NCBI GenBank assembly: GCA_018350325.1
Contig: JAEVLN010000012.1
Coordinates: 558,001 to 622,000 of the forward strand
Origin: Globodera rostochiensis
Taxonomy: Eukaryota > Nematoda > Chromadorea > Rhabditida > Heteroderidae
DNA: 64,000 nucleotides
Direction: 5' to 3'
The notes beneath the pieces were generated by a model. The model worked only from the letters and a program-made list of their open reading frames with translations. It was not told the origin of the DNA and ran no database searches. This document shows, one piece after another, positions 23,890 through 33,223 of this stretch (position 1 is its first letter; the number at the start of each line of letters is the position of its first letter). Both the position numbers and the translations under genes were made by a program.

Positions 23890-26800
23890 ATGCTCGCCCC
23901 ACGCAATTTCATCGTGAGGTGCACAGTTTGTGGAGCAACAAAATTTGGGCGATTTTACTCGTCAACTTTTAGAGGAAAATCAAATGGAACGTAAGTCGAA
24001 ATGCAGTGAAAGCCATACATCAAATAGGTAGTTTAATACAGGCCCGTGGCCAGCCCCCCCCCTTCCTTTTTCCCGAAATGTTTTTTGAGAAAAAACCCCA
24101 TTAGGCGGTCTCTTTTTGTAAAAAAGCCCTGGTTTAATATTCTGGAAGTTAAGCATTCGGAGAGCGTATCCGAACAAAGCCCTCACAAATTCCGTCCCGG
24201 AAAGTGCGGCGGCAATTGAAAGGAACAAAAGTGAAAAAATCGCGTCTTTTTCACAAAACAACAACAGCACATGCAATGTGAAGCAATCGAAGGATGATGA
24301 GGTCGTTATTTGTAAAAAAATCTTTATACGGACCGATTGTTTGGTATTGGAGCCATTAAGACAATTTGATAATGACCAAAAATTTAAAAACTTGTGAGTG
24401 GTAAAAACCGTGGCAACAAATTGTCTCGGGTTAAAAACAGCATCGACAGCGATAGATAGTTTATCGTAAAAAGAAGGCCCGTAGCCAGAGAATCGGGGAG
24501 ATTTTTTGATGGAATTTGTTAGGAAAATTGGTCGAAAGCCCGGTTTGGTCTTGGTAAATGCCCCACGAATTGATTCTTCTATCTTGTTGCACAAATCATT
24601 TTTTGTGATTTCATGCTGAGCATTTTATCGAATTTCCCAATTTTAACTGATTTCTGTACTGCACCTGACAGATTGAACGTGAAGAGCGCGAGTTCACCGA
24701 GTTAAAAATTGCCTTTGGTCTCAACAACATTTCGGCGAGTCTGCGAGAACAACGTCTTCTCCTCGTCCATCCACGCGTTCGCGGAATGACACCCAAAAAC
24801 ACAACCGTTCAACAACAGGTGGGCACCGGAAGTCCATCTTCATTCATTCGGGCATTTGGAAACCCCGGAAGGGAAAGTAGGCCCCGCCATGGACTCGGTC
24901 AAAATTAAACAAAGATCGATTGATTAGGCGGAATGCCTGCAGCAATTAGTTATTTCCACCCTATTGGCATTGTCCCATTTTTATGACCGTTACGAGGGTG
25001 ACTTTTTATAGCGGATTAATTTGCTCCTTTTACTTCGAGGAATAACAGACAGGGCGACCCCATCCAGGAGTTTTAAAAAAATTAAAATTCAGATCGACGA
25101 AGCGCAAACGCTTTGTGAGACCATTCCCGGGTTCAAAGTTGTTAGGTAAAACCTCGAAAATTGAAAGTTTTTCTCCACTTATTTTTGTTCAACTCGCAGT
25201 GCCATTGTCCTTGCCACCGATGCGCAATCGCTCCGTAAGAAGTTGGTTTGGGGCTGGGGACGGTTGGAGCGGATTCGGGAATGGATGCACAAACATCCGG
25301 TGAACGCCCTCTGCGTCAACATCGACATTTTGACACCCGACCAACAGGTGGGAAGGGGTTGGTCTTTGTTTCCATTAAATTTAATTGAGTCGAGGAGAAC
25401 CGAGTTCTCCTCTAAGTTTTGAATTCATCCCCAAATGATTTTTTTTCAAATTTTATCGCGAACTGAACTCCAACTTTGGCGTTCCGGTCTACGACCGCTA
25501 CAACATTGTGCTGAACATTTTCAAACTTTACGCGCGTACCAAAGAGGCGCGGCTTCAGATAGCACTTGCGGAAATTCCGTACATTCGGTGGGTAATTGAG
25601 TCGTCTTCGGGCGAATTCTTTACTCAGAGAGCGTCTGTGTTACATTGACTCGAACAAAAACGACGTCTCTTCCGTCGAGGGACTGGCGGAGTCGCTGCAA
25701 GTCGCCAACATGGTGCCGACTTTTGGAAAGTACATAAAATTATAAATAATACTCTTTTTATTCTGACACAGAGAAAGTAAAAATGTCTAACAATTTGACT
25801 TTTTAGGGCGACCGAAGGGACGAGGCGAGTTGAACTTCTGCGACTGCGCGAACACTCTCTGCGAAAACAAATTCGAAATGCAATTGAAACAAATGCATGC
25901 GAAGTCCGTCAACGACTCGATGCATTCGCTTCGACGAACGCCTCCAAAATGGCGGTGATTGGTGTCATTGGGTGCGTCCATTTGGTGCCATGGCACTGAC
26001 AAAGCCTTCGTTTCCAAAACAAAAATGAAATTAGTGAAAATGAATTCTCTTTCAGCCTAACTTTGGTTGTTTTATTTTTGCTTTTAACAGAAAATCAAAA
26101 CATTTTTAATTGCTCGAAAATCGGAAAGGAAGTGAAGAGATTGAATTTATTGGGATTCTCCACATTCAATTTTTAGAGTTGAAATTGTTTATTATTAAGA
26201 TACACAAACGCAGGGAAAACATCACTGATCAAAGCGTAAGTAAAACAAACTTTGATTTCTCGATTTTGCTTAGTTTAACCGACGAGCAGTCACTGTGCGG
26301 AGAGAACCGACTGTTTGCGACTTTAGACACAACACTGCACCAGGCATTTCGATATTTTTATATAATTTTCTGTCGAAATTCACTCACTCCATTTATCCAG
26401 GCCGTCCTCCCATCCCGTCACAAAATTTTGTTGGCCGACACAATTGGATTTATTTCGAATTTGCCCCTCAAACTGTTCGCCTCGTTCACCGCCACCCTTC
26501 AACACGTCGAAAGAGCTGTAAAGGCCATTTGAAATTTGACGAACATTTCATTCTGCTCAAGGACCTTCTTGTCCATGTGATGGATTTGTCACACCCCGAC
26601 ATTCTCGCACAACGTGACCAAGTGATGGGCACGCTGAAGGTTTCCTCCATTCAAATCCGATCAAAGATTGCCTGATCTGTCAATTTGTTGATCACTCAAA
26701 TAGTTGCTTAATTATAGTAGAAGGCACACTGGACCTATGATAAAACGATTTTAATGACTGATTTGTTGTTCAGGGTCTTAACATTCGCCGGGAATTGATG

Positions 26801-27443
26801 GACGGGATCATCACAGTGGGCAATAAGCTGGACAAATGTGGCCCCGAAAGGGTCAAATGGCTCAAAAGAAGGGCACTTCTACCACCCGATGAGGACGACG
26901 TGGTTGGCACTAGATTTCTTTTGCAACTCGTCAGTCCGTTTTAGGATTCGGCCGAACCAACGACTCTTTCGTCTTACCCATCTCCTCCGTCGGTGTTCCC
27001 ACTTCCAATTTCATGCAGAACGTTGGACGGACTGTCCTCCCTTATCTGGAAGATGGACTTTGTAAGTGGTGATAATTTGTTGGCGCTCATAATCGGTGGG
27101 AATTGTGAGGAAGGGATAAAGACACCGGAGGGGTGCAATTCACTCTATTTCAGTCGATCCGTTCCATAATTGGGAGTCGTGTTCGTCGTTTTCGGTTGGC
27201 GCCCGAATCTTCGGCAATTCCCTACCTCTATTCGAGCGGATTGGTCCCGGTGGAAGGTTATACCGAAATTTAATCATACTCCCCTCATGTATGATAGTGG
27301 CATTTAATTCAGGTCCGAAGACCAGCGAATGTGGCCAGTTTCTGATCTTCGATATTGCCATGACGGATGCTCAATTTGCGCGGTTCAAAACCGTTCTAGG
27401 AGCTAAGATAAAGTTGAAGAAAGCAAATGAAACTTCAGATTAA
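23890..27443 (+). CDS. gtpbp6: GTPBP6/HflX-family GTPase, probably mitochondrial
   Basis: Core exons run from 24672 to TAA at 27443. Landmarks: an HflX N-terminal region (IDEAQTLCETIPGFKVV, LVWGWGRLERIREWM, YDRYNIVLNIFKLYARTKEARLQ-IALAEIP), a basic coiled segment, the P-loop GYTNAGKTSLIKA split across three exons, LFATLDTTLH (switch I region), DTIGFISNLP (G3, DxxG), the G4 motif NKLD and a C-terminal domain ending in KLKKANETSD. Human GTPBP6 splits stalled or post-termination mitochondrial ribosomes; bacterial HflX does the same. The exon at 23890-23990 (MLAPRNFIVRCTVCGATKFG) looks like a mitochondrial presequence, but its end phase does not match exon 24672 directly, so an intervening exon or a different start is possible. 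The exon at about 25458 lacks an AG acceptor (see findings). Confidence 0.85.
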
Positions 27444-27841
27444 TCTTTCAAATGTTTTCATTTTGATGCTTATCAGTTAAATAATTCCCGCGTACGCAAT
27501 AGCAAATTCCGAAGGTTTTGACTGCATCAACTTTGTGTAATGATGGGCAAACAAATATCGGCAAAATGTGTTGTGTATTATGGGAGACGGACATGAAGGA
27601 ATGGAGGAGAGAATGACCGAACGCCGAGATTTGAATAGCGACCGAACCTTGCCGAATTGCATGGTGAAAAATAAAACATGGTGATTATTCGGTGAAGAAA
27701 GTGGCGGTTTCTATTGAGAGCAGAATGAACATATTAACAGAATAAATAGGTAAATGCATCTGCGACCAATCTGGAGTTTACGTCAAAACAATCTCCGATG
27801 AATATCAGCGTAAATCTCCGTAATTCATCGCATTCTCTCCA

Positions 27842-29919
27842 TCACGAATGATTGCCCCAAACGCGCTTATGATACTCCGCTGGCGCCAGCAAGTAGTCCT
27901 AAAATGCAACGATATTCAAAGGTACACATTCAATTCCCGTTTCGTTAAGTCCCCACCTTTTCGACGTCGTAGAAATCAGCATGATTTTTACTGAGGAACA
28001 TAACAAAATCTTGCGCATGACGGATGATCGCCTCCAAAGAGCGTTCGCTCCATTCCGTGTAGGCCAACTACAGGAGAAGGATAACTTTTTCTCTAACCAC
28101 AACCAAAAACGCTCTATCAAAGTCCATTCTTTTGTCCACTTACCATGTCAGTAAAACGGACAAACATCCGCAACAAATGCGGCAATCCGAACCGTTTGGA
28201 GAAGCAAATGCGTTTTTCCGCCAACGGAGAAGCACCACTTGCGGTCGAAGGCTTGTTGGTCTCAAGTTCACTGCCTGGAAAAATTGTTTCTTCTCAGACT
28301 ACAAAATCGTTTTTTCAGATCGGACCTGCTCCTTTGTGCTCCGCATCGCTTTCGTTCTCAGCCTCCTCTGATTTTTGTTTCTCCAATTCTTCCACCAAAT
28401 CGTTGAAAGTCGGCCGCTCGAATTTGTACAACAAAATGGTGCCCACCGCCGTCTCAAAATAGTCCAAAAGGCCGAGCGCAGAGCGTTCCAAATTCTCTGA
28501 AGTCGGATTCAGCAGCGCATTGTCGCGGTCCGCATACTCAATGTAAAACTCACGCGGCGACAGTCCACCACCGCTGCCTTCGCACACGCCGACGACAGAC
28601 TCGCGGTACTAAACAGAAATAAAATAAAATAAAAAGATCATTTTCAAAAGATCATTTAGTAAAAACAAAATATTTAAATTAATTCGTTGATTTATTTGTT
28701 GAGCAACCTTTTGGACGATTTCGAAGACGGTGATTCGAGCAGGCAACTTCGGCAGCATGAATTGTTTGTTCACCAGATTTTCGTCGTCAATCAGAATGCG
28801 GCGCAAAGGGTCGGGCAAAGTGACTTGGGGCATGTCCTTCTTGCTCACTGCGCCCACGTCGACGGAGCTGGTCAGTCGACGAACCATTTTACGTTTTGCT
28901 AAATAGCGCGTAACAGAATTAATTTTGAAATTTACATAAATTATTAAACCCTAGAATGTCAAATCGAATGTTCAAAAAAAAACGGTAATATTCCAGTTTG
29001 TACCCCCCCCCCTATTTTGAAAAAATGATTTTTTTGTATTAAAGTCGGGAAAATAATGTTCTTAGAGGTATACCCGGGCGTAGAATCCGAATCTGACCTC
29101 CATTTCGACCCCCGGACCCGAATTAAACGACTGACATGCATTTTCGGTGCTGCCCGGAGTGCTCGAGCGGCTGCTCTCGTCTTGGGCTTGGGAACGACCT
29201 TTCAAATCCGATTGCTTTCGCTTTTTGGCGTTTAGCAATTGTTGAGCACGCTTCACATCATCCTAAAATGGCACAGAATTGAAAAAAATTCCACCCCAGG
29301 AATTTTAAGAAAACCTTCGCTTTCGCTGCCTCCTGATCCGAGAAGTTTTTGAAACGGATTAATGCCTCGTGCTGAGGCACCACCTCGTCATGACGATTAC
29401 TCCAACCCTAGAAATGAAGAAGTCATAACGCTTAACGCTTTCGTATATTTATCAATCATTTCGTCATTTAAAAAATACCGGGTAATGGATGCCGTAGCCA
29501 GTGTCTCCGCCAGACAACTCTTTCATAAACATCACTTTGGCCACGTAGTAAATGTGCTCAGAATTCAGGTAACGACACAACACTTTCTCACCAACCGCCC
29601 ACTTTCTGTCCGGGGGATGTCCGTGCGGATTGGCCGCTGTCAAAGCGGTGGGAGCTTTGCTAAAAATTAGTTTATGACTCCTATGATTGGATATGGTTAT
29701 TAAAACGAGATTGTTCATTACAAAAAAAAAAACTTACTCTGCATTTCCATTGCTGGTTGAGTCTGAAGGGTTCTGCCTCTTTTGCTGCTGTTTCGATTGG
29801 CCGCTGCTACTGGTTTTCGGGACCGATTTGGGTGTTGTGCTGGCGGAAGAAGTCGATCCGTCTCTATTTGCCGACGAATTCTGCTGCCTTTTCTTAACAG
29901 ACGAACTACGCGATGGCAT
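27842..29919 (-). CDS. mrg-1: MRG15/EAF3-type protein: chromo barrel plus MRG domain
   Basis: Nine exons on the minus strand: 29919-29738, about 29659-29480, 29407-29315, about 29262-29085, about 28893-28709, 28608 to about 28323, about 28275-28144, about 28069-27960 and about 27899-27842. An N-terminal Ser/Gln-rich segment is followed by the chromo barrel (KWAVGEKVLCRYLNSEHIYY, YGIHYPGWSNRHDEVVPQHE), a basic linker (NAKKRKQSDLKGRSQ) and the MRG domain (LVNKQFMLPKLPARITVFEI, GTILLYKFERPTFNDLVEE, LPHLLRMFVRFTDMLAYTEW, DYLLAPAEYHKRVW). MRG15/Eaf3 reads H3K36 methylation and anchors acetyltransferase, deacetylase and demethylase complexes; in C. elegans, mrg-1 is needed in the germline. About 380 residues, normal for the family. 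Convergent with GTPBP6 and divergent from ATP synthase d. Confidence 0.93.
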
Positions 29920-30079
29920 TTCAAATTCAGTTCAATTTTTACGCAACTGATTATACGATCTTAACAATTGTTTGTAAAACAAGCATTGCGTAAATTACAC
30001 ATCTAATTTGTAAGAGCAATTTGGGGCGACTGTCATTTTTGCAGATTTTCAAAACTAGCTTTAAACGGCTCAGAAACGA

Positions 30080-30880
30080 ACGGAGGACGATTCGTTTTTG
30101 GCTTCGTTTTTACGCAATTCGTTTTTGACCCGATTCGTTTTTTTGGGACGATTCGTTTTTTAGTAAGAAAAAAGCATTTATGAGCGGAATTTGAAGGTTT
30201 TATGCAATTCTTTAAGTGTATTCAGGGGTTATTGAGGTAGCTGATCACGAATATCACATCAGATTTATCTTAAGAATCATCTAATCTATGATTTAGACCA
30301 GGGACGTAGCTAGAAAAAAATTTCGGAGGGGGGAATTGATCCATCTGAGCGCGGCGCTCAGATGGCATTCCCATTTAAGCGCCAGGAGCGGCCCGGCGGT
30401 GCCAATAGGCGCCGCCGGGAAAATTTTTTTGATTTTTGATGGCAATTTGTTAGAAAATTGATCAAAAAGTTGTAAAAGTGCAAAACAATAGGGTCCCCCC
30501 CCTCTATGTTTTTAAAAAAAATTAAAAATTCTTTTTTTTCAAAGTTGAGAAAAAGCTGTTTTTAGGGGTATTCGGGGGCGTAGAATTTGAATCGACTCTC
30601 TTGTTGTAATTTCGTGCATTTCCATCGATTTTGATAATAAATTGGATTTTTTTTGAAAAAAAAAGAATTTTTAATTTTTTTAAAAACATAGATACTCTTA
30701 TGATAAGTCTGATGTCATATTCGTGATCAGCTACCTCAATAACCCCTGAATACACTTAAAGAATTGCATAAAACCTTCAAATTCCGCTCATAAATGCTTT
30801 TTTCTTACTAAAAAACGAATCGTCCGAAAAAAAACGAATTGGCCAAAAACGAATCGGGTTCGATTTCTCTCGACGAGAGG
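30080..30880. mobile_element. Inverted-repeat element, about 0.8 kb, with an inner CAGGGACGTAGCTAG segment
   Basis: A left arm from about 30120 to 30275 (GGACGATTCGTTTTTTAGTA, AAAGCATTTATGAGCGGAAT, CAGGGGTTATTGAGGTAGCT) is mirrored on the right from about 30690 to 30830 (AGCTACCTCAATAACCCCTG, ATTCCGCTCATAAATGC, ACTAAAAAACGAATCGTCC). The outer ends are short repeats of CGATTCGTTTTT. The middle (30299 on) begins CCAGGGACGTAGCTAG and includes a GC palindrome near 30393-30419, possibly a second, nested element. The target duplication could not be fixed. Confidence 0.7.
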
Positions 30881-30964
30881 ATTCGATCGACATATAAATG
30901 GCTATGAAATTCAATCGCGTTCCACCCCGATCCGCTCCCTTTTTAATGTTTTTTCGTTATAACT

Positions 30965-31190
30965 TCTTCAAAATTAACCAAATCAAACATTTTCGGTATC
31001 AGTCGAAAGCATGCAATGAAGTAGCAGCTTACAAAAGCAAAGTTAAGCGATTGCCCAAAGGATATGGCCATAAAACGCTTTTTGGTCAAATTTTTTTGAA
31101 ACTTGGCCAATCGCTTAGCTTTTGCTTTTGTATCTGCTACTCATTGCATGCTTTCGACTGATACCGAAAATGTTTATTTGGTTAATTTTG
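30965..31190. mobile_element. Foldback element, shared family with 56030-56250
   Basis: Left arm AATTAACCAAATCAAACATT, TTCGGTATCAGTCGAAAGCA and TGCAATGA is mirrored by TCATTGCATGCTTTCGACTG, ATACCGAAAATG and TTGGTTAATT. The centre around 31050-31115 (GCGATTGCCCAAAGGATATGG / TTGGCCAATCGC) is also a hairpin. No coding potential. Confidence 0.75.
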
Positions 31191-31463
31191 ATCTTTGATT
31201 TAGTTGACTTTGAAAAAAGTTCATAAGGAAAAAAGTAGCGAGATGGATGTCGTCCAACCGGACCTTTTGTCCTTTCCTCACTACTGGACCTTTTTTATCG
31301 TCGTGCAAAAAATTCATCAACCTTCTAAAAAACGCTTCTTTAGATTTGTTTTGGTGTTGAGACAGATTCGATCAAGAATTTGGCGGCAAAGCCATCTAGG
31401 GTTGATTATAATGACTAAAAATGTGAAAATATCAATACACCGCCAGATTTTAGAAAAAGATAA

Positions 31464-32662
31464 ATGGCGCAACCAGCTAAACGTATTGCTGTTAGCTCCA
31501 TAAACTGGGCTAAGTTAGCTGAACGACTGACACCACAACAGGAAGATGAGCTCAACCGTTTGAAAGTGCAAAATTCTTCATATCACGCGGAGTATGCCGT
31601 TAAATAAAATCAAAATTTCAACTGGGATTATCACATGGTTTGAGACGGTCGCACTCTTTGTTAGTTATTGAGATTTTTGCCAGTTCTAAGTCATTCGGAT
31701 ATGGCATTTGTCGGGAGCCGTTGCAAATTAATATGCTTTCAACATCAATATTCCTGGTTTTTTAGGGTGGTGCAACACCAAGCCGATGTCCCGAAGGTTG
31801 ATTGGGCAGCGCTGAAGAAGCAAATGCCTGAAAATTCGACAGCCTTAGACTCGTTGCAGAAGCAATGGGAAGCGCTGAACATCCCCTATGGGGCGGTACC
31901 TGACAATCTGAAGAAGCAAATTGACCAGTGGGTGCAGTACAATGTGAGCTCTGTTTTTGATGTGGAAGATGTGATATTAATTTTGTATTTTTTCGAAACG
32001 ATCCACAAAAAGTGAATGCTCTTATTATTGTAATTATACTTTAGGATGCGCGCATCAAGTTTCATGATCTTAAGACTGTTGATGGACTTGAGGAAATGAA
32101 GAAAATCGAGGACAAGTGGGCCAAGATGCCCCCAGTGGAGCAACTGTACGCTTTTTTCCAGCTAGGACGTAGCCAAATAGGGTAAAACCCCCTCACCGCC
32201 AACGAATATTGGCCTTTTTTCAGTTTTTTAGAAAAGAAAGTTTTTTTAATAATAGTTCGTCATTCCTGAACAATGTCCTCTTCTATATTTCTATTTCAAA
32301 TAGGTGGCGCGATCAGCTTGTTCAATTTTTCCCGCATGAACACCAGGACCTTCGCTATTTGAACGAATATTGTATTACAAGTTCAAACTCAACTCATACC
32401 TAAAAAACCTTTCTCAGATGACCCGTATCACTGGGGCCTTAACGACAGCAATTGGCGCGAGCGTTTCAAGGATTTCAAGGTTTTTTCCCCTCACATTTTT
32501 GGACTTTCATTGGTCGAGCCTTGAAAATGCGCTTGCTAAAGATTTTTGGTTTCATTTTCAATTAAACTTCCTTTATGGACTTTGATTACCTTTCGTCGAT
32601 TTTTAGTGACTGTTAAATGCTTTCAGAGCGGTCCTCGTGAGGGAGCAACGCTCGGGCACTAA
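31464..32662 (+). CDS. atp-5: Mitochondrial ATP synthase subunit d (peripheral stalk)
   Basis: Six exons join in phase: 31464-31591, 31766-31943, 32045-32145, 32304-32371, 32418-32479 and 32627-32662. The product of about 190 residues starts MAQPAKRIAVSSINWAKLAE and contains VPKVDWAALKKQMP, LDSLQKQWEALNIPYG, EEMKKIEDKWAKMPPVE, FFPHEHQDLRYLNEY and DPYHWGLNDSNWRERFKDFK, all characteristic of metazoan subunit d. This subunit is part of the F1Fo peripheral stalk in the inner mitochondrial membrane. CAGATTTTAG ends 11 bases upstream of the ATG and could accept a spliced leader. An AATAAA sits near 32797. Exon 4 to 5 splitting puts the first base of Tyr in one exon and the rest in the next. Confidence 0.95.
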
Positions 32663-33223
32663 ACGATCGAAGCGCCGTGCGACCGATGGTGTGAAGTATT
32701 TAGAAAAGATTGACCAATGTTCACGGATAGAAATTGTTCATTGCATCTTTCGTTGAACCAGCCATTTAGGAAATAATATACATTTGTTGCTTTCCAATAA
32801 ACAGCACTTAAAAGGATTATTTTCATTCTTATTAAATATACATATTTTTTGTTTGTGGTTGGTCGTTTTTTAGTTAGCGTATACGTATGTATGGATCCTT
32901 ACAGGATCGACGTGACTCTCATCAATCTATTGCATTTGTATAAGGCTGAAGAACACATCTTAATTCGGAGGAATGAAGAAAAGCCCGAGTGAGTTTAATT
33001 TATTCGTATTATATTTGAGCAGGTTGCATTGATATGCCATCAGGGATATTACGAATTTTTCAAAACAAAAGGGATCCCTTTTATGAGTTTTTTTTTTGTC
33101 ATTAAACATTTTGGAGGGGGGGGGGGGGGGGTGAGGCTGGATTTACTCCACGCTACGGCCTGGCTATGCTCAAGTTTAATATTAGTTTAAAAATCGCTTT
33201 TGTTTATATTATGAATATTTAAG

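Noticed and set aside
23980..24594. 204-codon minus-strand open frame in the first GTPBP6 intron
   Set aside because: No splice context and no recognisable domain; the sequence around it has transposon-like GGCCCGTGGCCAGC and GGCCCGTAGCCAG segments, so it is probably repeat-derived chance frame.
32891..32990. MDPYRIDVTLINLLHLYK exon as the start of the CLIP-170-like gene
   Set aside because: Good ATG and GT donor, but its end phase does not fit the exon at 33224 and I found no bridging exon, so it was left out of the model.
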